From: Carallia brachiata
Taxonomy: Eukaryota > Streptophyta > Magnoliopsida > Malpighiales > Rhizophoraceae
Assembly (NCBI GenBank): GCA_021464245.1
Contig: JADCRB010000035.1
Span: forward strand, 962,762 to 1,026,761
DNA length: 64,000 bases
Reading direction: 5' to 3'
Positions 48,701-62,190 of the stretch are shown one piece after another; the first letter of the stretch is position 1; each line of letters starts with the position of its first letter. The notes below the pieces were generated by a model. That model saw only the letters and a list, made by a program, of their open reading frames with translations, was not told where the DNA came from and made no database searches. Made by a program: the position numbers and the translations under genes.

Positions 48701-50215
48701 AAAACCATTTGTGGTGAATAAAGAGTCTAAATCACTTCATTTCATGCAAATAAGTGATTTTCTTTCATTTTAATGCTTATTTAACCCAAATTACACTTAA
48801 ATGAAGCATTAATGCTTACAAAAACCTTTAATTCAATGCAAAAAGCATTTTCAACACCTTTTGGGAGTTGAATGCATTAAATTCCATCTAATAAGTGTGC
48901 AATTGATCATGATTTGCATTTGTTTTGTCATAAAACCATTTGTGGCATGAATAAAGAGTTAATCACTTCATTTCATGCAAATAAGTGATTTTCTTTCATT
49001 TTAATGCTTATTTAACCCAAATTACACTTAAATGAAGCATTAATGCTTACAAAAACCTTAATTTCAATGAAAAAGCATTTTCAACACCTTTTGGGAGTTA
49101 AAGCATAAATTCATCTAATAAGTGTGCAATTGATCATGATTTGCGTTTATTAGTTCATAAAACCATTTGTGCCATGAATAAAGAGTCTAAATCACTTCAT
49201 TACATGCAAATAAGTGATTTTCTTTCATTTTAATGGCTTATTTAACCCAAATTACACTTAAATGAAGCATTAATGCTTACAAAAACCTTTAATTCAATGC
49301 AAAAAGCATTTTCAACACCTTTTGGGGAGTTAAATGCACAAATTCATCTAATAAGTATGCAATTGATCATGATTTGCCTTTATTAGTTGTATAAAACCAT
49401 TTGTGGTATGAATAAAGAGTCTAATCACTTCATTTCATACAAAGAAGTGATTTTCTTTCATTTTAATGGCTTATTTAACCCAAATTACACTTAAATGAAG
49501 CATTAATGCTTACAAAAACCTTTAATTCAATGCAAAACATTTTCAACACTTTTGGGGAGTTGAATGCATTAAATTCCATCTAATAAGTGTGCAATTGATC
49601 ATGATTTGCATTTGTTACTTGCATAAAACCATTTGTGCATGAATAAAGAGTTTAATGACTTCATTTCATGCAAATAAGTGATTTTCTTTCATTTTAATTG
49701 CTTATTTAACCCAAATTACACTTAATGATGCATTAATGCTTATAAAAACCATTTAATTCAATGAAAAGCATTTTAACACTTTTTGGGCAGTTCAAAGCAT
49801 TAAATTCCATCTAATAAGTGTGCAATTGATCATGATTTGCGTTTATTAGTTCCATAAAACCATTGTGCCATGAATAAAGAGTCTAAATCACTTCATTACA
49901 TGCAATAAGTGATTTTCTTTCATTTAATGACTTATTTAACCCAAATTACACTTAAATGAAGCATTAATGCTTACAAAAACCTTTAATTTCAATGCAAAAA
50001 GCATTTTCAACACCTTTGGGGAGTTAAATGCACCAAATTCTCTAATAAGTATGCAATTGATCATGATTTGCCTTTATTAGTTGTATAAAACATTTGTGGT
50101 ATGAATAAAGAGTCTAAATCACTTCATTTCATACAAAGAAGTGAATTTTTTCATTTTAACGGCGCTTATTTAACCCAAGAAGCTTAATGCTTACAAACCT
50201 TTAATTTCAATGGAA

Positions 50216-50216
50216 N
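50216..50216. other. Single N inside the satellite
   Basis: CAATGGAA-N-GCATTAAATT lacks about 35 bp of the monomer, and the ~60 bp before it are unusually damaged. Probable gap-fill or contig join. Confidence 0.9.
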
Positions 50217-53200
50217 GCATTAAATTCCATCTAATAAGTGTGCAATTGATCATGATTTGGCATTTGTTACTGCATAAAACCATTTGTGGCATGAATAAAG
50301 ACTTTAGATGACTTCATTTCATGCAAATAAGTGATTTTCTTTCAATTGATGCTTATTTAACCCAAATTACACTTAAATGAAGCATTAATGCTTACAAAAA
50401 CCTTTAATTTCAATGCAAAAGCATTTTCAACACCTTTTGGGGAGTTAAATGCACTAAATTTCATCTAATAAGTATGCAATTGATCATGATTTGCCTTTAT
50501 TAGTTGTATAAAACATTTGTGGTATGAATAAAGTCTAAATCACTTCATTTCATGCAAAGAAGTGATTTTCTTTCATTTTAATGGCTTATTTAACCCAAAT
50601 TACACTTAAATGAAGCATTAATGCTTACAAAAAACCTTTAATTCAATGCAAAACGCATTTTCACACACGCTTTTGGGGAGTTGAATGCATTAAATTCCAT
50701 CTAATAAGTGTGCAATTGATCATGATTTGCATTTGTTACTTGCATAAAACCATTTGTGGCATGAATAAAGAGTTTAGATGACTTCATTTCATGCAAATAA
50801 GTGATTTTCTTTCATTTTAATTGCTTATTAACCCAAATTACACTTAAAATGCATTAATGCTTAAAAAACCATTAATTCAATTGAAAAAGCATTTCAACAC
50901 CTTTGGGGAGTTAAACCATTAAATTCATCTAATAAGTGTGCAATTGATCATGATTTGCGTTTATTAGTTCCATAAAACCATTTGTGCCATGAATAAAGAG
51001 TCTAAATCACTTCATTACATGCAAATAAGTGATTTCTTTCATTTTAATGACTTATTTAACCAAATTACACTTAAATGAAGCATTAATGCTTACAAAAACC
51101 TTTAATTTCAATGCAAAAAGCATTTTCAACACCTTTTGGGGAGTTAAATGCACAAATTTCATCTAATAAGTATGCAATTGATCATGATTTGCCTTATTAG
51201 TTGTATAAAACCATTTGTGGTATGAATAATCTAAATCACTTCATTTCATGCAAAGAAGTGATTTCTTTCTTTCATTTTAATGGCTTATTTAACCCAAATT
51301 ACACTTAAATGAAGCATTAATGCTTACAAAAACCTTTAACTTCAATGCAAAACGCATTTTCAACACCTTTTGGGGAGTTGAATGCATTAAATTCCATCTA
51401 ATAAGTGTGCAATTGATCATGATTTGCATTTGTTACTTGCATAAAACCATTTTGGCATGAATAAAGAGAGTCTAAATCACTTCATTTCATGCAAATAAGT
51501 GATTTTCTTTCATTTTAATGGCTTATTTAACCCAAATTACACTTAAATGATGCATTAATGCTTATAAAAACCATTAATTTCAATTGAAAAAGCATTTTCA
51601 ACACTTTTTGGGCAGTTGAAAGCATTAAATTCCATCTAATAAGTGTGCAATTGATCATGATTTGCGTTTATTAGTTCCATAAAACCATTTGTGCCATGAA
51701 TAAAGAGTCTAAATCACTTCATTACATGCAAATAAGTGATTTTCTTTCATTTTAATGACTTATTTAACCCAAATTACACTTAAATGAAGCATTAATGCTT
51801 ACAAAAACCTTTAATTCAATGCAAAAAGCATTTTCAACACTTTTGGGGAGTTAAATGCACTAAATTTCATCTAATAAGTATGCAATTGATCATGATTTGC
51901 CTTTATTAGTTGTATAAAACATTTGTGGTATGAATAAAGAGTCTAAATCACTTCATTTCATGCAAAGAAGTGATTTCTTTCATTTTAATGGCTTATTTAA
52001 CCCAAATTACACTTAAATGAAGCATTAATGCTTACAAAAACCTTTAACTTCAATGCAAAACGCATTTTCAACACCTTTTGGGGAGTTGAATGCATTAAAT
52101 TCCATCTAATAAGTATGCAATTGATCATGATTTGCATTTGTTACTTGCATAAAACCATTTGTGGCATGAATAAAGAGTCTAAATCACTTCATTTCATGCA
52201 AATAAGTGATTTTCTTTCATTTTAATGGCTTATTTAACCCAAATTACACTTAAATGAAGCATTAATGCTTACAAAAACCTTTAATTTCAATGCAAAACGC
52301 ATTTTCAACACCTTTTGGGTAGTTAAATGCACAAATTCATCTAATAAGTGTGCAATTGATCATGATTTACCTTTATTAGTTGCATAAAACCATTTGTGGC
52401 ATGAATAAGAGTCTAATGACTTCATTTCATGCAAAGAAGTGATTTTCTTTCATTAATGTCTTATTTAACCCAAATTACACTTAAATGAAGCATTAATGCT
52501 TACAAAAACCTTTAATTCAATGCAAAAGCATTTTCAACGCCTTTTGGGGTTAAATGCATTAATTCATCTAATAAGTGTGCAATTGATCATGATTTGCATT
52601 TTGTTCCATAAAACCATTTGTGGCATGAATAAAAGTCTAAATCACTTCATTTCATGCAAAAAGTGAGTTTCTTTCATTTAATGGCTTATTTAACCCAAAT
52701 TACACTTAAATGAAGCATTAATGCTTACAAAAACCTTTAATTTCAATGCAAAACATTTTCAACACCTTTTGGGGAGTTGAATGCATTAAATTCTATCTAA
52801 TAAGGTGCAATTGATCATGATTTGCATTTGTTACTTGCATAAAACCATTTGTGGTATGAATAAGAGTCTAAATCACTTCATTTCATGCAAATAAGTGATT
52901 TTCTTTCATTTTAATGCTTATTTAACCCAAATTACACTTAAATGAAGCATTAATGCTTACAAAAACCTTTAATTTCAATGCAAAACGCATTTTCAACACC
53001 TTTTGGGGAGTTGAAATGCATTAATTCCATCTAATAGTGCAATTGATCATGATTTGCGTTTGTTACTTGCATAAAACATTTGTGGTATGAATAAAGTCTA
53101 AATCACTTCATTTCATGCAAAGAAGTGATTTTCTTTCATTTTAATGCTTATTTAACCCAAATTACACTTAAATGAAGCATTAATGCTTACAAAAACCTTT

Positions 53201-55690
53201 AATTTCAATGCAAAAAGCATTTTCAACGCCTTTTGGGGAGTTAAATGCATAAATTCCATCTAATAAGTGTGCAATTGATCATGATTTGCATTTATTTGTT
53301 CCATAAAACCATTTGTGGCATGAATAAATAGTCTAAATCACTTCATTTCATGCAAAAAGTGATTTCTTTCATTTAATAATGGCTTATTTAACCCAAATTA
53401 CACTTAAATGAAGCATTAATGCTTACAAAAACCTTTAATTTCAATGCAAAACGCATTTTCAACACCTTTTGGGGAGTTGAATGCATTAAATTCTATCTAA
53501 TAAGCGTGCAATTGATCATGATTTGCATTTGTTACTTGCATAAAACCATTTGTGGTATGAATAAAGAGTCTAAATCACTTCATTTCATACAAATAAGTGA
53601 TTTTCTTTCATTTTAATGGCTTATTTAACCCAAATTACACTTAAATGAAGCATTAATGCTTACAAAAACCTTTAATTCCAATGCAAAACGCATTTTCAAC
53701 GCCTTTTGGGGAGTTGAATGCATTAAATTCCATCTAATAAGTGTGCAATTGATCATGATTTGCATTTGTTACTTGCATAAAACCATTTGTGGCATGAATA
53801 AAGAGTTTAGATGACTTCATTTCATGCAAATAAGTGATTTTCTTTCATTTTAATTGCTTATTTAACCCAAATTACACTTAAATGATGCATTAATGCTTAT
53901 AAAAACCATTAATTTCAATTGAAAAAGCATTTTCAACACTTTTTGGGGAGTTAAAACCATTAAATTACATCTAATAATTGTGCAATTGATCATGATTTAC
54001 GTTTATTAGTTCCATAAAACCATTTGTGCCATGAATAAAGAGTCTAAATCACTTCATTACATGCAAATAAGTGATTTTCTTTCATTTTAATGACTTATTT
54101 AACTCAAATTACACTTAAATGAAGCATTAATGCTTACAAAAACCTTTAATTTCAATGCAAAAAGCATTTTCAACACCTTTTGGGGAGTTAAATGCACTAA
54201 ATTTCATCTAATAAGTATGCAATTGATCATGATTTGCCTTTATTAGTTGTATAAAATCATTTGTGATGAATAAAGTCTAAATCACTTCATTTCATGCAAA
54301 GAAGTGATTTTCTTTTATTTTAATGGCTTATTTAACCCAAATTACACTTAAATGAAGCATTAATGCTTACAAAAACCTTTAACTTCAATGCAAAACGCAT
54401 TTTCAACACCTTTTGGGGAGTTGAATGCATTAAATTCCATCTAATAAGTGTGCAATTGATCATGATTTGCGTTTGTTACTTGCATAAAACCATTTTGGCA
54501 TGAATAAGGAGTCTAAATCACTTCATTTCATGCAAATAAGTGATTTTCTTTCATTTTAATGGCTTATTTAACCCAAATTACACTTAAATGATGCATTAAT
54601 GCTTATAAAAACCATTAATTTCAATTGAAAAAGCATTTTCAACACTTTTTGGGCAGTTAAAGCATTAAATTCCATCTAATAAGTGTGCAATTGATCATGA
54701 TTTGCGTTTATTAGTTCCATAAAACCATTTGTGCCATGAATAAAGAGTCTAAATCACTTCATTACATGCAAATAAGTGATTTTCTTTCATTTTAATGACT
54801 TATTTAACCCAAATTACACTTAAATGAATTAATGCTTACAAAAACCTTTAATTTCAATGCAAAAAGCATTTTCAACACCTTTTGGGGAGTTAAATGCACT
54901 AAATTTCATCTAATAAGTATGCAATTGATCATGATTTGCCTTTATTAGTTGTATAAAATCATTTGTGGTATGAATAAAGAGTCTAAATCACTTCATTTCA
55001 TACAAAGAAGTGAATTTCTTTCATTTTAATGGCTTATTTAACCCAAATTACACTTAAATGAAGCATTAATGCTTACAAAAACCTTTAATTTCAATGCAAA
55101 ACGCATTTTCAACACCTTTTGGGAGTTGAATGCATTAAATTCCATCAAATAAGTATGCAATTGATCATGATTTGCTTTGTTACTTGCATAAAACCATTTG
55201 GCATGAATAAGAGTCTAAATCACTTCATTTCATGCAAATAAGTGATTTTCTTTCATTTTAATGCTTATTTAACCCAAATTACACTTAAATGAAGCATTAA
55301 TGCTTACAAAAACCTTTAATTCAATGCAAAAAGCAGCATTTTCAACACTTTTGGGGAGTTAAATGCATTAATTCCATCTAATAAGTGTGCAATTGATCAT
55401 GATTTGCATTATTTGTTCCATAAAACCATTTGTGGCATGAATAAGTCTAAATCACTTCATTTCATGCAAAAAGTGATTTTCTTTCATTTAATGCTTATTT
55501 AACCCAAATTACACTTAAATGAAGCATTAATGCTTACAAAAACCTTAATTTCAATGCAAAACGCATTTTCAACACCTTTTGGGAGTTAATGCATTAAATT
55601 TTATCTAATAAGCGTGCAATTGATCATGATTTGCATTTGTTACTTGCATAAAATCATTTGTGGTATGAATAAAGAGTCTAAATCACTTCA

Positions 55691-55691
55691 N
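55691..55691. other. Single N inside the satellite
   Basis: AATCACTTCA-N-AGTGTCTTGATCATG jumps from one monomer type to the middle of another. Directly after it the regular six-monomer unit begins, so it is a probable join between differently assembled parts. Confidence 0.9.
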
Positions 55692-58600
55692 AGTGTCTTG
55701 ATCATGATTTGCGTTTATTATTTCCATAAAACCATTTGTGCCATGAATAAAGAGTCTAAATCACTTCATTACATGCAAATAAGTGATTTTCTTTCATTTT
55801 AATGACTTATTTAACCCAAATTACATTTAAATGAAGCATTAATGCTTACAAAAACCTTTAATTTCAATGCAAAAAGCATTTTCAACAACTTTTGGGGAGT
55901 TAAATGCACTAAATTTCATCTAATAAGTATGCAATTGATCATGATTTGCCTTTATTAGTTGTATAAAATCATTTGTAGTATGAATAAAGAGTCTAAATCA
56001 CTTCATTTCATACAAAGAAGTGAATTTCTTTCATTTTAATGGCTTATTTAACCCAAATTACACTTAAATGAAGCATTAATGCTTACAAAAACCTTTAATT
56101 TCAATGCAAAACGCATTTTCAAACACCTTTTGGGAGTTGAATGCATTAAATTCCATCAAATAAGTATGTAATTGATCATGATTTGCGTTTGTTACTTGCA
56201 TAAAACCATTTTTGGCATGAATAAGGAGTTTAAATCACTTCATTTCATGCAAATAAGTGATTTTCTTTCTTCATTTTAATGGCTTATTTAACCCAAATTA
56301 CACTTAAATGAAGCATTAATGCGTACAAAAACATTTAATTTCAATGCAAAACGCATTTTAAACACCCTTTGGGTAGTTAAATCACCAATTTCATCTAATA
56401 AGTGTGCAATTGATCATGATTTACCTTTATTAGTTGCATAAAACCATTTGTGGCATGAATAAAGAGTCTAAATGACTTCATTTTATGAAAAGAAGTGATT
56501 TTCTTTCATTTTAATGTCTTATTTAACCCAAATTACACTTAAATGAAGCATTAATGGCACAAAAACCTTTAACTTCATGCAAAAGCATTTTCAACGCCTT
56601 TTGGGGAGTTAAATGCATAATTCCATCTAATAAGTGTGCAATTGATCATGATTTGCATTTATTTGTTCATAAAACCATTTGTGGCATGAATAAATAGTCT
56701 AAATCACTCATTCATACAAAAGAGTGAGTTTCTTACATATTAATGGCTTATTTAACCCAAATTACACTTAAATGAAGCATTAATGCTTACAAAAACCTTT
56801 AACTTCAATGCAAAACGCATTTTCAACACCTTTGGGGAGTTGAATGCATTAAATTCCATCTAATAAGTGTGCAATTGATCATGATTTGCGTTTGTTACTT
56901 GCATAAAACCATTTTTGGCATGAATAAGGAGTCTAAATCACTTCATTTCATGCAAATAAGTGATTTTTCTTTCATTTTAATGGCTTATTTAACCCAAATT
57001 ACACTTAAATGATGCATTAATGCTTATAAAAACCATTAATTTCAATTGAAAAAGCATTTTCAACACTTTTTTGGGCAGTTGAAAGCATTAAATTCCATCT
57101 AATAAGTGTGCAATTGATCATGATTTCGTTTATTATTTCCATAAAACCATTTGTGCCATGAATAAAGAGTCTAAATCACTTCATTACATGCAAATAAGTG
57201 ATTTTCTTTCATTTAATGACTTATTTAACCCAAATTACATTTAAATGAAGCATTAATGCTTACAAAAACCTTTAATTTCAATGCAAAAAGCATTTTCAAC
57301 AACTTTTGGGGAGTTAAATGCACTAAATTTCATCTAATAAGTATGCAATTGATCATGATTTGCCTTTATTAGTGTATAAAATCATTTGTAGTATGAATAA
57401 AGAGTCTAAATCACTTCATTTCATACAAAAGTGAATTTCTTCATTTTAATGGCTTATTTAACCAAATTACACTTAAATGAAGCATTAATGCTTACAAAAC
57501 CTTTAATTTCAATGCAAAACGCATTTTCAACACCTTTTGGGAGTTGAATGCATTAAATTCCATCAAATAAGTATGCAATTGATCATGATTTGCGTTTGTT
57601 ACTTGCATAAAACCATTTTTGGCATGAATAAGGAGTTTAAATCACTTCATTTCATGCAAATAAGTGATTTTCTTTCTTCATTTAATGGCTTATTAACCCA
57701 AATTACACTTAAATGAAGCATTAATGCGTACAAAAACATTTAATTTCAATGCAAAACGCATTTTAACACCCTTTGGGTAGTTAAATGCACCAAATTTCAT
57801 CTAATAAGTGTGCAATTGATCATGATTTACCTTTATTAGTTGCATAAAACCATTTGTGGCATGAATAAAGAGTCTAAATGACTTCATTTTATGCAAAGAA
57901 GTGATTTTCTTTCATTTTAATGTCTTATTTAACCCAAATTACACTTAAATGAAGCATTAATGCTCACAAAAACCTTTAACTTCAATGCAAAAAGCATTTT
58001 CAACGCCTTTTGGGGAGTTAAATGCATTAATTCCATCTAATAAGTGTGCAATTGATCATGATTTGCATTTATTTGTTCCATAAAACCATTTGTGGCATGA
58101 ATAAATAGTCTAAATCACTTCATTTCATACAAAAGAGTGAGTTTCTTACATATTAATGGCTTATTTAACCCAAATTACACTTAAATGAAGCATTAATGCT
58201 TACAAAAACCTTTAACTTCAATGCAAAACGCATTTTCAACACCTTTTGGGAGTTGAATGCATTAAATTCCATCTAATAAGTGTGCAATTGATCATGATTT
58301 GCGTTTGTTACTTGCATAAAACCATTTTTGGCATGAATAAGGAGTCTAAATCACTTCATTTCATGCAAATAAGTGATTTTCTTTCATTTTAATGGCTTAT
58401 TTAACCCAAATTACACTTAAATGATGCATTAATGCTATAAAAAACCATTAATTTCAATTGAAAAAGCATTTTCAACACTTTTTGGGCAGTTGAAAGCATT
58501 AAATTCCATCTAATAAGTGTGCAATTGATCATGATTTGCGTTTATTATTTCCATAAAACCATTTGTGCCATGAATAAAGAGTCTAAATCACTTCATTACA

Positions 58601-61600
58601 TGCAAATAAGTGATTTTCTTTCATTTTAATGACTTATTTAACCCAAATTACATTTAAATGAAGCATTAATGCTTACAAAAACCTTTAATTTCAATGCAAA
58701 AAGCATTTTCAACAACTTTTGGGGAGTTAAATGCACTAAATTTCATCTAATAAGTATGCAATTGATCATGATTTGCCTTTATTAGTTGTATAAAATCATT
58801 TGTAGTATGAATAAAGAGTCTAAATCACTTCATTTCATACAAAGAAGTGAATTTCTTTCATTTTAATGGCTTATTTAACCCAAATTACACTTAAATGAAG
58901 CATTAATGCTTACAAAAACCTTTAATTTCAATGCAAAACGCATTTTCAACACCTTTTGGGAGTTGAATGCATTAAATTCCATCAAATAAGTATGTAATTG
59001 ATCATGATTTGCGTTTGTTACTTGCATAAAACCATTTTTGGCATGAATAAGGAGTTTAAATCACTTCATTTCATGCAAATAAGTGATTTTCTTTCATTTT
59101 AATGGCTTATTTAACCCAAATTACACTTAAATGAAGCATTAATGCGTACAAAAACATTTAATTTCAATGCAAAACGCATTTTAACACCCTTTGGGTAGTT
59201 AAATGCACCAAATTTCATCTAATAAGTGTGCAATTGATCATGATTTACCTTTATTAGTTGCATAAAACCATTTGTGGCATGAATAAAGAGTCTAAATGAC
59301 TTCATTTTATGCAAAGAAGTGATTTTCTTTCATTTTAATGTCTTATTTAACCCAAATTACACTTAAATGAAGCATTAATGCTCACAAAAACCTTTAACTT
59401 CAATGCAAAAAGCATTTTCAACGCCTTTTGGGGAGTTAAATGCATTAATTCCATCTAATAAGTGTGCAATTGATCATGATTTGCATTTATTTGTTCCATA
59501 AAACCATTTGTGGCATGAATAAATAGTCTAAATCACTTCATTTCATACAAAAGAGTGAGTTTCTTACATATTAATGGCTTATTTAACCCAAATTACACTT
59601 AAATGAAGCATTAATGCTTACAAAAACCTTTAACTTCAATGCAAAACGCATTTTCAACACCTTTTGGGGAGTTGAATGCATTAAATTCCATCTAATAAGT
59701 GTGCAATTGATCATGATTTGCGTTTGTTACTTGCATAAAACCATTTTTGGCATGAATAAGGAGTCTAAATCACTTCATTTCATGCAAATAAGTGATTTTC
59801 TTTCATTTTAATGGCTTATTTAACCCAAATTACACTTAAATGATGCATTAATGCTTATAAAAACCATTAATTTCAATTGAAAAAGCATTTTCAACACTTT
59901 TTGGGCAGTTGAAAGCATTAAATTCCATCTAATAAGTGTGCAATTGATCATGATTTGCGTTTATTATTTCCATAAAACCATTTGTGCCATGAATAAAGAG
60001 TCTAAATCACTTCATTACATGCAAATAAGTGATTTTCTTTCATTTTAATGACTTATTTAACCCAAATTACATTTAAATGAAGCATTAATGCTTACAAAAA
60101 CCTTTAATTTCAATGCAAAAAGCATTTTCAACAACTTTTGGGGAGTTAAATGCACTAAATTTCATCTAATAAGTATGCAATTGATCATGATTTGCCTTTA
60201 TTAGTTGTATAAAATCATTTGTAGTATGAATAAAGAGTCTAAATCACTTCATTTCATACAAAGAAGTGAATTTCTTCTTTTTTAAATGGCTTATTTAACC
60301 CAAATTACACTTAAATGAAGCATTAATGCTTACAAAAACCTTTAATTTCAATGCAAAACGCATTTTCAACACCTTTTGGGAGTTGAATGCATTAAATTCC
60401 ATCAAATAAGTATGTAATTGATCATGATTTGCGTTTGTTACTTGCATAAAACCATTTTTGGCATGAATAAGGAGTTTAAATCACTTCATTTCATGCAAAT
60501 AAGTGATTTTCTTTCATTTTAATGGCTTATTTAACCCAAATTACACTTAAATGAAGCATTAATGCGTACAAAAACATTTAATTTCAATGCAAAACGCATT
60601 TTAACACCCTTTGGGTAGTTAAATGCACCAAATTTCATCTAATAAGTGTGCAATTGATCATGATTTACCTTTATTAGTTGCATAAAACCATTTGTGGCAT
60701 GAATAAAGAGTCTAAATGACTTCATTTTATGCAAAGAAGTGATTTTCTTTCATTTTAATGTCTTATTTAACCCAAATTACACTTAAATGAAGCATTAATG
60801 CTCACAAAAACCTTTAACTTCACAATGCAAAAAGCATTTTCAACGCCTTTTGGGGAGTTAAATGCATTAATTCCATCTAATAAGTGTGCAATTGATCATG
60901 ATTTGCATTTATTTGTTCATAAAACCATTTGTGGCATGAATAAATAGTCTAATCACTTCATTTCATACAAAAGAGTGAGTTTCTTACATATTAATGGCTT
61001 ATTTAACCCAAATTACACTTAAATGAAGCATTAATGCTTACAAAACCTTTAACTTCAATGCAAAACGCATTTTCAACACCTTTTGGGGAGTTGAATGCAT
61101 TAAATTCCATCTAATAAGTGTGCAATTGATCATGATTTGCGTTTGTTACTTGCATAAAACCATTTTTGGCATGAATAAGGAGTCTAAATCACTTCATTTC
61201 ATGCAAATAAGTGATTTTCTTTCATTTAATGGCTTATTTAACCCAAATTACACTTAAATGAGCATTAATGCTTATAAAAACCATTAATTTCAATTGAAAA
61301 AGCATTTTCAACACTTTTTGGGCAGTTGAAAGCATTAAATTCCATCTAATAAGTGTGCAATTGATCATGATTGCGTTTTATTATTTCCATAAAACCATTT
61401 GCCATGAATAAAGAGTCTAAATCACTTCATTACATGCAAATAAGTGATTTTCTTTCATTTTAATGACTTATTTAACCCAAATTACATTAAATGAAGCATT
61501 AATGCTTACAAAAACCTTTAATTTCAATGCAAAAAGCATTTTCACAACACTTTTGGGGAGTTAAATGCACTAAATTTCATCTATAAGTATGCAATTGATC

Positions 61601-62190
61601 ATGATTTGCCTTTATTAGTTGTATAAAATCATTTGTAGTATGAATAAAGAGTCTAAATCACTTCATTTCATACAAGAAGTGAATTTCTTTCATTTTAATG
61701 GCTTATTTAACCCAAATTACACTTAAATGAAGCATTAATGCTTACAAAAACCTTTAATTCAATGCAAAAACGCATTTTCAACACCTTTGGGAGTTGAATG
61801 CATTAAATTCCATCAAATAAGTATGCAATTGATCATGATTTGCGTTTTTGTTACTTGCATAAAACCATTTTTGGCATGAATAAGGAGTTTAAATCACTTC
61901 ATTTCATGCAAAAGTGATTTTCTTCATTTAATGGCTTATTTAACCCAAATTACACTTAAATGAAGCATTAATGCGTACAAAAACATTTAATTTCAATGCA
62001 AAACGCATTTTAACAACACCTTTGGGTAGTTAAATGCACCAAATTTCATCTAATAAGTGCAATTGATCATGATTTACCTTTATTAGTTGCATAAAACCAT
62101 TTGGCATGAATAAAGAGTCTAAATGACTTCATTTATGCAAAGAAGTGATTTTCTTTCATTTTAATGTCTTATTTAACCCAAATTACTTAA
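55692..62190 (+). repeat. Higher-order repeat of six monomers (~1.42 kb), about 4.5 copies
   Basis: The variant GCGTACAAAAACATTT recurs at 56321, 57726, 59144, 60564 and 61973 (steps 1405-1420). The variant ATCAAATAAGTATG recurs at 56155, 57562, 58981, 60401 and 61812. Six monomer types follow in fixed order and are nearly identical between units, so the block was amplified recently as a whole. Confidence 0.92.
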
